DNA from: Bdellovibrionales bacterium
GTDB lineage: Bacteria; Bdellovibrionota; UBA1018
Direction of reading: 5' to 3'
NCBI GenBank assembly: GCA_016786465.1
Contig: JAEUWC010000010.1
Location: forward strand, 44,717-108,716
DNA length: 64,000 bases
Positions 1 to 8,501 of the stretch are shown piece after piece. Position numbers and translations under genes: made by a program. The notes beneath the pieces were generated by a model. The model was not told where the DNA came from, did not search any database, and worked only from the letters and a program-made list of their open reading frames with translations. Position 1 is the stretch's first letter. Every line of letters starts with the position of its first letter.

Positions 1-1400
1 ACACGGTTTACGACCTATTGGTCATTGGCGCAGGCACAGGCGGATACGAAGCTGCGATTCGGGCTTCCCAACTGGGAATGAAGGTCGCTTTGGCCGAAAA
101 AGGAAAGACCTTGGGTGGAACCTGCCTGAACGTCGGATGCATCCCTTCAAAAGCGCTTCTGGAATCCAGCGAACATTATCACGTCGCCAAGCACAAGCTT
201 TCTAAGCACGGCGTTCTAGTTTCAGATGTGAAACTGGACCTGGCCGCGATGCTCAAGCGTAAAGACGCCGTCGTTCGCCAGTTGACGGGTGGCGTAGAAT
301 TTCTATTTAAGAAAAATAAAATCGATTGGCTCAAGGGCCTGGCGAAAATCACGGACGCTCAAGGCGAAGTAAAGAAAGTCGATGTCGCAGGAACGACCTA
401 TTCGGCCAAAAAAGTTTTGATCGCAACGGGCAGTGAACCATCGTCCCTTCCCTTCCTTCCTTATGATGGAAAGAAAGTGGTCAGTTCGACTGAAGCCTTG
501 GAATTCACCGAAGTTCCAAAGCACCTGGTCGTCATTGGCGGCGGCGTCATTGGCTTGGAATTGGGATCGGTCTGGTTGCGGCTGGGCGCAAAAGTCACGG
601 TCGTCGAATTCCTGGATCGTCTGGTTCCAGGAATGGATAGCGCGATCGCTACTGAACTTCAGAAAGTTTTGACCAAACAAGGCATGGAATTCCGCCTTTT
701 TTCAAAATGCACGGGTGCCACCCAAAAAGGCGACTGGACCTTGGTTGAAGCCGAAGACCGAAAGACGGGAACAAAGTTTACACTGGAAGCCGATCGCGTC
801 TTGATTGCGACGGGCCGCCGCCCGGTCACAAAGGGCCTAGGCGCGGAAGAAGCCGGAATCAAAATCAATAAGGCTGGGCAGATTGAAATCGACGATCATT
901 TCCAGACGTCGGTCAAAGGCGTTTACGCGGTTGGCGACGTGGTTCGCGGACCGATGTTGGCGCACAAGGCAGGTGAAGAAGGCGTTGCGGTTGCTGAAAT
1001 CTTGGCCGGACAAGCCGGTCACGTGAATTACGAAGCAATCCCTGGCGTGATTTACACCTGGCCCGAAGTGGCTTCAGTCGGAGCGACCGAAGACGAACTG
1101 AAAGAAAAAGGGACGCCGATCAAGGTCGGAAGTTTCCCATTCCAAGTGAATGGCCGCGCTAAGGCGATGGATGAAACCGACGGTTTTGTGAAGATCATCG
1201 CCCATCAAAAAACTGACAGGGTGCTGGGCGTTCATATTATTGGACCTCGCGCAGGTGACTTGATTGCAGAAGCGGCGGCATTGATGGAATTCGGTGCGTC
1301 GTCCGAAGACATCGCCCGCACGACGCATGCGCATCCGACGCTGGCCGAAGTTTTCAAAGAAGCGGCGCTGGCCGTCGACAAACGCCAAATCCATCTTTAG
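1..1400 (+). CDS. lpdA: dihydrolipoyl dehydrogenase (E3), 5' truncated by window edge
   Basis: FAD-dependent E3 subunit that reoxidises dihydrolipoamide of 2-oxoacid dehydrogenase complexes using NAD+ in the cytoplasm. The frame is open from the first bases and TVYDLLVIGAG precedes any start codon, so a few N-terminal residues lie outside the window. The FAD-binding GAGTGGYEAA is followed by the redox disulfide CLNVGC (about residues 41 and 46 of the visible part), the NAD-binding GGGVIGLELG in the middle, and the dimerisation-domain HAHPT with a following Glu near the C-terminus that form the catalytic dyad. Length fits the family (about 465 residues). The E1 and E2 genes are probably upstream, outside the window; that is inference. 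Pyridine nucleotide-disulfide oxidoreductases of other specificity are less likely because the full E3 motif set is present. Confidence 0.95.
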   Translation, partial: TVYDLLVIGAGTGGYEAAIRASQLGMKVALAEKGKTLGGTCLNVGCIPSKALLESSEHYHVAKHKLSKHGVLVSDVKLDLAAMLKRKDAVVRQLTGGVEFLFKKNKIDWLKGLAKITDAQGEVKKVDVAGTTYSAKKVLIATGSEPSSLPFLPYDGKKVVSSTEALEFTEVPKHLVVIGGGVIGLELGSVWLRLGAKVTVVEFLDRLVPGMDSAIATELQKVLTKQGMEFRLFSKCTGATQKGDWTLVEAEDRKTGTKFTLEADRVLIATGRRPVTKGLGAEEAGIKINKAGQIEIDDHFQTSVKGVYAVGDVVRGPMLAHKAGEEGVAVAEILAGQAGHVNYEAIPGVIYTWPEVASVGATEDELKEKGTPIKVGSFPFQVNGRAKAMDETDGFVKIIAHQKTDRVLGVHIIGPRAGDLIAEAAALMEFGASSEDIARTTHAHPTLAEVFKEAALAVDKRQIHL

Positions 1401-1412
1401 AACGCTGCGTTG

Positions 1413-1431
1413 ACCGAATTTCGGTTATACT
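1413..1431 (+). promoter_or_regulatory. possible leaderless promoter with overlapping dyad
   Basis: TATACT at 1426-1431 looks like a -10 box and ends only six bases before the ATG at 1438, so transcription could begin at or beside the start codon. A perfect dyad, accgaa-t-ttcggt (1413-1425), abuts it. No good -35 at 16-18 bases spacing was found and no Shine-Dalgarno precedes the ATG. Weak evidence. Confidence 0.25.
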
Positions 1432-1437
1432 CGTTCC

Positions 1438-1842
1438 ATGGGTGATGAGTTACCAGAAGATGTCGATAGCTCGATGTTCGAGTCGATGAAACTCGTTGTG
1501 ACCTCGGTCGTTCACGCACACACCAAGGTCGCGTTCAAGGATCCTTCGCAGTTCAACATCATTGAATTTTCCGAGAACGAACTTTTGATCGAGCTTCCGT
1601 CCAAGTCGTACGCCACTGGCCACTACTTGATGATCAATCTGGAAGTGAAAGGATCTAAGACCCCATTCAAAACTTTGGAAATCGAAGGAAAGATCGAAAG
1701 CCTAGAGAATCTGGATGGCGCCGATCAGATCCGTTTTTCCATGTCCCAGTTCGATCATTCGGAATGGGATAAAATCCGCGCCGCATTCAGCAGCAGACAA
1801 GCCGATATCCAGAATTTCTTTGCATCCGTGAAAGGCTACTGA
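1438..1842 (+). CDS. hypothetical protein, possibly PilZ-like
   Basis: A 134-residue soluble protein with no signal peptide or membrane segment. I do not recognise it with certainty. The pattern of alternating short strands, IEGKIESL, an Asp-rich turn, then DHSEWDKIRAAF and a final helix resembles the tail of PilZ-type c-di-GMP proteins, but I cannot see the RxxxR and DxSxxG binding motifs, so ligand binding is unsupported. It sits five bases upstream of a receiver-TPR protein on the same strand and may be co-transcribed with it. ATG start, without a clear ribosome-binding site. A protein-interaction domain unrelated to PilZ is equally possible. Confidence 0.6.
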   Translation: MGDELPEDVDSSMFESMKLVVTSVVHAHTKVAFKDPSQFNIIEFSENELLIELPSKSYATGHYLMINLEVKGSKTPFKTLEIEGKIESLENLDGADQIRFSMSQFDHSEWDKIRAAFSSRQADIQNFFASVKGY

Positions 1843-1847
1843 CTTCG

Positions 1848-3221
1848 ATGTCGTTGGACAAAATTAGCAAAGCTCAGGAAGAAGCACTTCGGTCCTATTT
1901 GTCGACGAAGAAGATTTTGATGGCGGACACCAGTCCGTCCAGCAAAGCATCGCTTCACCAAGCTTTGACCGAATTAGGCGCCAAGGCGACGAATATCAAA
2001 ATCGCGTCTAGTTTTCGGGATGCCGAACTTCTGATCGGAGAATTCAAGCCCGAGGTCGTGATCTGCGACTATGACTTGGGAAAGCGCTGCGGTCTGGATC
2101 TTTTGCAAAAGCAAAGGGCCGAGCAACCGGATTCGAAGAAAAGCATTTTTGTGATGGTCACGGGCAATACTTCACAATCGGCGGTAGCGCGTGCGGCTGA
2201 AGAAGACGTGGACGCCTATGTGATCAAACCGTTCACGACCTTTACCCTGCGCCAAGCCTTGATGAAAACGGCCATGTTAAAAATGAGCCCGCCCGAATAT
2301 CTGGTGGAAATCGAGGCCGGTCGCGAAGCGATTAAGGACGGAAAACTGGACGACGCGATCAAGCATTTTGAAAAAGCCAAAACGCTGGATCCACAGCCCG
2401 CGCTTGCTTGTGCCTATATCGGGCAAGTGAATTACATGAAAAGTCAGATTGCCCCGGCCGAAGGAAGTTACCAAGAAGGCCTGGGGCACAACAAAATTCA
2501 CTACAAGTGCTTGGTCGGTCTGTATGAAGCGCTGATGGGGCAAAAGCGTTACCGCGAAGCTTATGATGTCGTGAAAAAGATTTCGAATTACTTTCCTGCC
2601 AATCCACAGCGCCTGACCATGGTCCTTCGCTTGGCGATCATGACCCAAAGTTACGATGACGTCGAAAAGTACTATCAGATGTTTACCAAGATCGACGAAA
2701 GAAGCCCGGACGTCGTTCGCTACATTTCAGCCGCGCTGGTGGTCTGCGGAAAATACTATTTACAGACCAATGTTCCTTCACGCGCGTTAGAACTTTACAA
2801 GAAAGCAGCAACCGCCGCTTATGGAAATCCAAAGGTCCTGGCCGAAATCGTTCAAGGCCTTTGCGACTTTGGACAAGCCAAAGAAGCCGAAGGTTTTTTG
2901 AAGCGCTATCCGCCTGAACTTCAAAAAACTGCACCCTTCAAAGCCTTGGAAGTTTTGATCCTGGATCGGATGACGGAAAACGCCAGCCTGGTCTTGGACA
3001 AATCACGATCCCTGATTCAAGAGGGCCTGGAAGATCCTTTGCTTTACCAAGTAGCGATCCGCCGCGCGGCGCTTGCGAAGCAGAACGACATCCGCGACGA
3101 CCTTTTTTACCGCGCAACCAAAAAGTACGCCGACCAAACGGAACGCTTCAATGCCGCAAAAGACGGGAAGACAGTCACAGGCGCCGTCGACGCGGCTGCA
3201 ACTCCGAAGGGCAAAGGCTAA
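1848..3221 (+). CDS. response regulator receiver domain with TPR-like repeats
   Basis: Cytoplasmic signalling protein of 457 residues. Residues 20-145 form a CheY-like receiver: phosphoacceptor Asp74 in VVICDYDLG, the switch Thr in VMVTGNTS, and the conserved Lys in YVIKPF. The N-terminal acidic pair is reduced to ILMADTS, with one Asp, which may weaken Mg2+ binding. Residues 155-430 are helical repeats of tetratricopeptide type (for example AIKDGKLDDAIKHFEKAKTL), a protein-protein interaction scaffold. There is no DNA-binding or enzymatic output domain. Bdellovibrio and Myxococcus genomes carry similar receiver-TPR proteins (established knowledge). The partner kinase is unknown; a histidine kinase lies about 400 bases downstream but already has its own regulator. 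Confidence 0.85.
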   Translation: MSLDKISKAQEEALRSYLSTKKILMADTSPSSKASLHQALTELGAKATNIKIASSFRDAELLIGEFKPEVVICDYDLGKRCGLDLLQKQRAEQPDSKKSIFVMVTGNTSQSAVARAAEEDVDAYVIKPFTTFTLRQALMKTAMLKMSPPEYLVEIEAGREAIKDGKLDDAIKHFEKAKTLDPQPALACAYIGQVNYMKSQIAPAEGSYQEGLGHNKIHYKCLVGLYEALMGQKRYREAYDVVKKISNYFPANPQRLTMVLRLAIMTQSYDDVEKYYQMFTKIDERSPDVVRYISAALVVCGKYYLQTNVPSRALELYKKAATAAYGNPKVLAEIVQGLCDFGQAKEAEGFLKRYPPELQKTAPFKALEVLILDRMTENASLVLDKSRSLIQEGLEDPLLYQVAIRRAALAKQNDIRDDLFYRATKKYADQTERFNAAKDGKTVTGAVDAAATPKGKG

Positions 3222-3232
3222 GGGATCTTGCT

Positions 3233-3610
3233 TTAGGTGGCTTCCAGAATTTCGTAGGTCCGGTGTGTCCCACGAATTTCGACCTGAACCCGATCACCTT
3301 GCTTCTTTCCAACCAAAGCTTCGCCCAATGGGGATGAAGGCGTGATCAATTGAAGCGCCTGACCTTCCCAGGAAGTGATCAGTCCGCCATATGACGGCAC
3401 GATCAGCGCAAAAAGTGTGACCTGTCCCAGGCGAAGCTTCAAAAGCGAACTGGGGATGATCCAGTCACTGGGTTCATAGATTTTCCGGGGCAAGAACCTG
3501 AGCATCAAGATCTGCTGATCCAGTTCAGCGATCGCGGCGGGGTCTTTTTCCTCGTTCCGTTGCTTTAGAAGCTCTTGAACTAGGCCATCGAGTAGTTTTG
3601 CTTTATCCAT
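3233..3610 (-). CDS. GreA/GreB C-terminal-domain protein
   Basis: A 125-residue protein whose second half matches the C-terminal FKBP-like domain of transcript cleavage factors GreA/GreB (ITPSSPLGEALVGKKQGD followed by VEIRGTHRTYEIL). The N-terminal part is a short helix (residues 1-40), far shorter than the antiparallel coiled coil that Gre factors push into the RNA polymerase secondary channel, and it lacks the acidic tip motif. It could act like Rnk or other Gre-domain proteins that bind polymerase without cleaving RNA; that is inference. It is transcribed divergently from a histidine kinase gene, with 23 bases between the two start codons. A genuine greA lies at 61088. Confidence 0.85.
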   Translation of the reverse strand: MDKAKLLDGLVQELLKQRNEEKDPAAIAELDQQILMLRFLPRKIYEPSDWIIPSSLLKLRLGQVTLFALIVPSYGGLITSWEGQALQLITPSSPLGEALVGKKQGDRVQVEIRGTHRTYEILEAT

Positions 3611-3633
3611 GTCAGTCTTGTTAGTCTGGGGCT

Positions 3634-4578
3634 GTGATTCGAAAGCACCGCTGGGTTTGGTTCACCCTTTTCATCCTTGCCGTGATTATTCTAGGCCTTC
3701 TCGCGACGGGTTGGAACCTAGAAGTCGTGAAGCACTATTCGCAAATCGAAGCTTTCCAGAAATCTTTCCCGTCCAGCCCCGTCAAGATGCCTGACGGCCC
3801 TACGCTAAAGGTCGTTTTGGGAAGCTTGGGTTTCGTGGGAATTCTGATTGGCCTGATCGTCATCTACATTCGACTGATTCAGGAAATGCGTTTGAACCAG
3901 ATGCAGTCCGAATTTCTCGCCGCCGTCAGTCACGAACTGAAAACCCCCATCGCAACTTTGGAATTAACATCGTCGCTTTTGCGAAAAGGCGGCCTAACGG
4001 GCGAAGAAATGAATCGGCTTTGGACTTCGCACCGGGATGGACTGTTACGGTTGAAAACCGAAGTCAGTTCCCTTTTGGAAGCCGCCCAATGGCAGGCGAA
4101 TCTGATTCGTCCACGACTGGAAGAAGTTCAGCTGGAATCCTACCTGGTTGATTCTTTTCCGCGCTGGCAACAGATGCTGGGCGAATCTGCCCAACTGATC
4201 CGCGAAGGCGACCGCCTGGACCAAGTCGCGATTTTGGATCCCAGAATCCTGGACAAAATTTTTGACAACCTGATCGACAATGCTCGGAAATTTTCAGGCA
4301 ACGAACCCCGAGTCATCATTCGCACCAAAGTTTCAAACCCAACCGAATGGAGAGTCGAAGTCCAGGACGAAGGCCGAGGATTCGATGCTTCGGAACGATC
4401 AAAGCTTTTCAAAAAGTTTCAGCGTTTGAAAGTGGGGCACACATCCCACATTGCGGGATCGGGGCTAGGGCTTTATCTGGTCGCAGCCGCTGCCACCGCC
4501 ATGAAACTAAAGGTCGACGCGCACAGTGACGGATCAGGAAAGGGCGCTCTTTTCGCAGTGTCGGGGCATTCATCATGA
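3634..4578 (+). CDS. membrane sensor histidine kinase
   Basis: 314-residue HisKA-type kinase. Two membrane helices (about 8-28 and 58-80) flank a small periplasmic loop of some 30 residues. The dimerisation/phosphoacceptor helix carries His100 in AAVSHELKTP. The ATPase domain shows the N box (FDNLIDNARKFS), G1 (DEGRGFD) and G2 (GSGLGLYLVA). GTG start at 3634. The stop overlaps the start of the next gene by four bases (ATGA), so it is translationally coupled to the OmpR-type regulator that is almost certainly its phosphorylation partner. The signal sensed is unknown; the tiny loop argues for sensing within the membrane or through a partner. Confidence 0.92.
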   Translation: MIRKHRWVWFTLFILAVIILGLLATGWNLEVVKHYSQIEAFQKSFPSSPVKMPDGPTLKVVLGSLGFVGILIGLIVIYIRLIQEMRLNQMQSEFLAAVSHELKTPIATLELTSSLLRKGGLTGEEMNRLWTSHRDGLLRLKTEVSSLLEAAQWQANLIRPRLEEVQLESYLVDSFPRWQQMLGESAQLIREGDRLDQVAILDPRILDKIFDNLIDNARKFSGNEPRVIIRTKVSNPTEWRVEVQDEGRGFDASERSKLFKKFQRLKVGHTSHIAGSGLGLYLVAAAATAMKLKVDAHSDGSGKGALFAVSGHSS

Positions 4579-5279
4579 ACTTACCCTTCCTGGAAGTCCT
4601 GCTTTTGGAAGACGAAGCCCCTTTGGGAGACGCGATTCAGATCGCTTTTCAGAAAATGGGGATGACCGTGGTCTGGCACCGCAGCCTTGGCGATTTTCGC
4701 AAGGGCCTTCAGAAGCTGAATCAGGACGGAAACAAGATTCCGCCGCTTATTGTTTTGGATCGAACATTGCCCGACGGTGACGGCCTGGAAATCTGCCAAG
4801 AACTTCGCGACCAAAAGTATTCGGGCGCGATCTTGGTCCTGACCGCTAGCGGTGACCCCCGAGAACGGGTTCGGGGCCTTCGCGCCGGAGCCGACGATTA
4901 CTTGCCCAAGCCCTTTGATTGGGACGAGCTTCAGGCACGCATCGAAGCGCTTTCTCGGCGATATAGCCCCAAGACCGAAGAAAGAATCCTTTGGACCCTG
5001 GAAGAAGAAAGGCTTCGCGTTCTTTCACCCAAGGGTTGGGTCCAGCTTACGCCGCTTGAATTTCGCCTGGTGAAAAAGCTGATTGAAGAAGATGGGTCGA
5101 TCGTTTCGCGCGAAGAACTTTTGCGCAAAGTCTGGGGATTTCGATTCTTACCGCAAACTCGCACCGTGGATTTTTTCATGAACCGCTTGCGCAAACGTCT
5201 TGAAATCGATCCAGAAAAGCCACGTCACTTCATCACCGTACGCGGAGCCGGTTACCGATTCATTAGAACTGAAGGGTGA
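4575..5279 (+). CDS. OmpR/PhoB-family response regulator
   Basis: 234-residue transcription regulator, cognate to the kinase just upstream (ATGA overlap). Receiver: acidic pair Glu12-Asp13 (LLLEDEAP), phosphoacceptor Asp62 (VLDRTLPDGDG), switch Thr in LVLTASGD, Lys112 in YLPKPFDW. The C-terminal winged helix (about 135-232) begins LTPLEFRLVKKL and ends in VRGAGYRF, the recognition-helix and wing signature of this family. The target genes are unknown. Its 3' end overlaps the convergent SH3/beta-barrel gene by 17 bases. Confidence 0.93.
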   Translation: MNLPFLEVLLLEDEAPLGDAIQIAFQKMGMTVVWHRSLGDFRKGLQKLNQDGNKIPPLIVLDRTLPDGDGLEICQELRDQKYSGAILVLTASGDPRERVRGLRAGADDYLPKPFDWDELQARIEALSRRYSPKTEERILWTLEEERLRVLSPKGWVQLTPLEFRLVKKLIEEDGSIVSREELLRKVWGFRFLPQTRTVDFFMNRLRKRLEIDPEKPRHFITVRGAGYRFIRTEG

Positions 5280-6291
5280 TGCCGGCGCCTAGTAGTACGC
5301 CACTGAAATCCAGGCTCAATTGCCGAAAAGCGCTGTTCACTTGCCAGATTTCTCCGCCAGTATCCGTCTGTCCAGGATCCAGCTGCGGGGTCCGCAAAAA
5401 CCGGTAGCCGACTTCGGCAGTCACGTGCGCGTCTTTATTAAAGTGATAGGAAATATTCAGCTTCCCCAAACCCGCAAATGACGTGTTCTGGTAGGAAGTG
5501 ATTTGAGACGGCGTGCTGAGTTCAGCCGAACTGAGGGTTGAATTCACCCCAAGTCCCGCGAAGACAGCAAAAGACGTCGAAAAGCTTCGCTCTTCAGACA
5601 AAGTGACTTCCACCCCCGCCATCACCGGGAATGTGTAGTATTCAATGTTGTAAGATTTGTTAGCTGTAGGGTTATGGGCTGCAAGATTTCGGGACAGATT
5701 TTCTGCGCGAAACATCACTGCAAAATCCTTGGTAAAGCGAAATCCCAATTCGCCGCCATAACTGAAGCCGCCATTCATTTCCGAAAAACTGAGCTGATCG
5801 TTGACGTCGGCAGGTTTGAAGAAAGTTCCTCCGCCCAGGGCGCGAACCCGAACAAAAGAATAGACCCGTTTTGAAGCCGACGATTCACGCTTGTAGGCAG
5901 GGCTTCCGCCGCGAAAGGGATTGGATGGATCCGCTGCCAGCGGTGCTTGTTCCTGACCTGGACCAGCGGGACCTGATGTTCCGTAATCCGATGATCCAGG
6001 CGACAGTGGGTTATCGAATTTGATCGAATCGGCTTCAACCCAACCCACGCGTCCGGTTGACGTTCGAATTTTGTAGTAGCCTTCCGTTGGATAGTTTGAA
6101 GCCGTCACCGGCGCATCGTGCGGCAACTGATCGATGACTTCGTAGCCTTCGCCCGGACCATTGAAAACGTCGACACCGTCGACATCGATTCTCCCCGTTC
6201 GGGCGGCAAAGGAAATGGAAGTGGCCAGTATTCCCACGAAAAGTCCGGTCGTCATTCGAAGTACTAGACGACGTACAAGACTTGGGGTCAT
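5263..6291 (-). CDS. secreted protein with SH3-like domain and C-terminal beta-barrel
   Basis: 342 residues. A Sec signal peptide (about 1-29, ending ISFAA) is followed by a bacterial SH3-like domain (residues 32-92: VFNGPGEGYEVIDQLP and VGWVEADSI), a Pro/Gly linker, then from about residue 140 alternating amphipathic strands ending in GAGITLQF. A C-terminal Phe after a final strand is the usual outer-membrane beta-barrel (BAM) signal. SH3b domains commonly bind cell-wall peptides, so the protein may tie the outer membrane to peptidoglycan; that role is inferred. It is last in the ftsE-to-M23 run and its ATG overlaps the M23 gene stop by one base (TGATG). Confidence 0.78.
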   Translation of the reverse strand: MTPSLVRRLVLRMTTGLFVGILATSISFAARTGRIDVDGVDVFNGPGEGYEVIDQLPHDAPVTASNYPTEGYYKIRTSTGRVGWVEADSIKFDNPLSPGSSDYGTSGPAGPGQEQAPLAADPSNPFRGGSPAYKRESSASKRVYSFVRVRALGGGTFFKPADVNDQLSFSEMNGGFSYGGELGFRFTKDFAVMFRAENLSRNLAAHNPTANKSYNIEYYTFPVMAGVEVTLSEERSFSTSFAVFAGLGVNSTLSSAELSTPSQITSYQNTSFAGLGKLNISYHFNKDAHVTAEVGYRFLRTPQLDPGQTDTGGEIWQVNSAFRQLSLDFSGVLLGAGITLQF

Positions 6292-7283
6292 CAGCGAAGG
6301 ACCCTCAAAAGATCCAGCGGGTTGACCTTAACCCGTTGTAAAACTGCGCCCCAATGCAAGTGGGGGCCACTTGCCCTGCCGGTTGCGCCCGCAAGGCCCA
6401 ACAAAGTCTTGGGCGAAACTTTTTTACCCTTCTTGGTCTTCAGTCGGCTCATGTGTCCGTAGACGGTAAAAATCCCGTATCCGTGGTCTAGAATGACCGT
6501 TTTTCCCGTAAAAAACAAATCTTTAGCCAAGACGACCACGCCGCCGGCGGGCGCATAGATTGGGGTTCCGACGGCAGCTTTCAAATCTAATCCTTGGTGA
6601 AACCCCTGCATTTCACCGTTGTAAACTCGCTTGGTTCCATACGGCGATGTGATCGGACTATTCACGGGCAAAATGAAAGGTCCGGACCAAAGGCGCTCGC
6701 GACGGATTTCCCGATAAATCATTCCGATCTCGGCGCTTTCACGTTTGATTCGCTTTAAGTCTTTCTTCGGAGGGTTCACGTGCTTGCCATCCACGCGAAG
6801 CTTTTCGGCTTTGTACTTTCCTTCCAAGACATCCACGGGAATGGTCATCTTGGTTTCTCCGGCAATCAGTTGAAAATTCACGGTCCCAGGTTTGAAATTA
6901 ATCGGTACGGCCACGACTGAAACAAAAGTACCTGCGGCTTCGTCGACGGGAATCAGCGGAAATTCTGTTTCTTCGTGAACCACTTTGTAGGCCTTCTTCG
7001 CATCGGCTGTCGCCTGACGGCTTTCCGGAATGCTGAAGTCGATCAGAAGAATCGAACCGTCATAGATTTTTTCAGAAGAAAGCGTCACCTGAATGTCCGA
7101 CGGACCCGAAATTTTCTTCACCGGTTCGTTCGAACGCTCAAGACTGAAAAGAAGTTTTTGGTCAATTTCGACGGGAGCTTCGGGCGCGGCGTCCGACACT
7201 TTTTCTGACTTCACCACTGCCTGGCTGGTGCAGCCGACAAACCAAGCAAAACTACAAAGCACTAACCTCGCGATCACCATCAT
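6291..7283 (-). CDS. M23-family zinc metallopeptidase, probable lipoprotein
   Basis: 330-residue murein endopeptidase of the LytM/M23 family, which cuts peptide cross-bridges. The N-terminus is a short hydrophobic segment ending FVGC (Cys18), a near-consensus lipobox. An Ig-like region spans about 60-155. The catalytic LytM domain (about 200-325) keeps every metal and catalytic residue: His229 and Asp233 in HQGLDLK, and the HLHW motif (His308, His310). This contrasts with the degenerate LytM domain of the envC-like gene in the same run, so this protein may be one of the hydrolases that system controls (inference). Its start overlaps the end of xseA by 32 bases. Confidence 0.92.
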   Translation of the reverse strand: MMVIARLVLCSFAWFVGCTSQAVVKSEKVSDAAPEAPVEIDQKLLFSLERSNEPVKKISGPSDIQVTLSSEKIYDGSILLIDFSIPESRQATADAKKAYKVVHEETEFPLIPVDEAAGTFVSVVAVPINFKPGTVNFQLIAGETKMTIPVDVLEGKYKAEKLRVDGKHVNPPKKDLKRIKRESAEIGMIYREIRRERLWSGPFILPVNSPITSPYGTKRVYNGEMQGFHQGLDLKAAVGTPIYAPAGGVVVLAKDLFFTGKTVILDHGYGIFTVYGHMSRLKTKKGKKVSPKTLLGLAGATGRASGPHLHWGAVLQRVKVNPLDLLRVLR

Positions 7284-8490
7284 GGAATGTAATCCTTAAG
7301 CGCGTCCCAGCTGAAATTTGTTTGGACGATCGGACCACCTGGTTGCTGGTTGGGTCTCGGACTAATGAAAATCCACGCTCTAAAACCCGTAGCGGCGAAA
7401 GAGCCCCGAGCTTTCCAACCCATTGTTCAAAGGTCGAACGTCGTCTTTCCAATCTTACTCGCATCGCTCTTTCCAGTCGCATGGAAAGCTCATCACAACG
7501 CTGAACTTTTTCGCGCAATCGATCCTTGGGACTGATCAGGCGCGCAGCGACGTGTGTCAGTAAGGTTTTTTTGGCGGTCAGGTCACGACTAACAACCTGC
7601 ATTAGCCTGATTTGCGCTTCGCGCAGTCGCCTAGAAACATCAAACCAAGCGCCAGTGATCATTTCGGCCGCAGCCGATGGCGTCGCTGCCCTTAAATCCG
7701 AAACAAAATCAGAAATCGTGAAATCGATTTCATGCCCAACCGCAGACACGACCGGTAGTGCACTTTTCGCAATCGCGCGCGCTAACCCTTCGTCGTTGAA
7801 GCACCAAAGGTCTTCCATGCTTCCACCGCCGCGGGCCAAGACCACGACGTCGCCCAGTTTTTTCTGGTTCACCACTTCCAGTGCACGAATCAATTGCGCT
7901 GGCGCTTCGGTCCCCTGAACCAGGGCGGGGACCACCAGAATTTGAACATGCGGTGCTCGTCTTTCCATGACCGTGATCATGTCGCGAATGGCGGCGCCAC
8001 TTGGCGAAGTGATGATCGCCACACGCTTGGGATATTCGGGAATTCTTCGCTTTCTTTGTGGGTCAAAAAGACCTTCTTGAGAAAGCTTGGCCTTCAATTG
8101 TTCAAAAGCCAAAGTCAACGCACCTGCACCCAGGGGTTCAATCTGGTCAATGATCAGCTGATAGGATCCGCGCGGCGGGTAAATAGAAAGCTTTCCGCGA
8201 CAAAGAACGGAAAGCCCATCCTTCAGATCAAAACGCTTGGACTGGCCACCCCGCGCGCCCCATCCAAAAACAGCTGCGGGGATCATTGCATTTGCGTCCT
8301 TTAGACTGAAGTACACGTGACCGCTGGATGCGGGTCGGTAGTTACTGACTTCGCCCTGAACCCAAACTTGCTGAAAGGACGGTTCCAAAACACCGCGAAT
8401 TCGCGCCGTCAGTTCCGTCACGCTTAAGTGCTTCGGGGGCTGGGTGCTTCCTTTGGAATTCGCCTGCGAAAATAAAGGAAGGTCTTCCAC
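7252..8490 (-). CDS. xseA: exodeoxyribonuclease VII large subunit
   Basis: 412 residues, typical for XseA, the catalytic subunit that with XseB degrades single-stranded DNA. The N-terminal OB-fold (about 20-110) includes GHVYFSLKD. The catalytic region carries IITSPSGAAIRDM and ARGGGSMEDLWCFND, then SAVGHEIDFTI, followed by a long coiled coil. GTG start, 11 bases after the ctpA stop. The small subunit gene is not in the window. Its place inside a cell-wall gene run is probably an accident of operon packing. Confidence 0.95.
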   Translation of the reverse strand: MEDLPLFSQANSKGSTQPPKHLSVTELTARIRGVLEPSFQQVWVQGEVSNYRPASSGHVYFSLKDANAMIPAAVFGWGARGGQSKRFDLKDGLSVLCRGKLSIYPPRGSYQLIIDQIEPLGAGALTLAFEQLKAKLSQEGLFDPQRKRRIPEYPKRVAIITSPSGAAIRDMITVMERRAPHVQILVVPALVQGTEAPAQLIRALEVVNQKKLGDVVVLARGGGSMEDLWCFNDEGLARAIAKSALPVVSAVGHEIDFTISDFVSDLRAATPSAAAEMITGAWFDVSRRLREAQIRLMQVVSRDLTAKKTLLTHVAARLISPKDRLREKVQRCDELSMRLERAMRVRLERRRSTFEQWVGKLGALSPLRVLERGFSLVRDPTSNQVVRSSKQISAGTRLRITFHDGDREVSAL

Positions 8491-8501
8491 TTACTTCCCA
8501 C

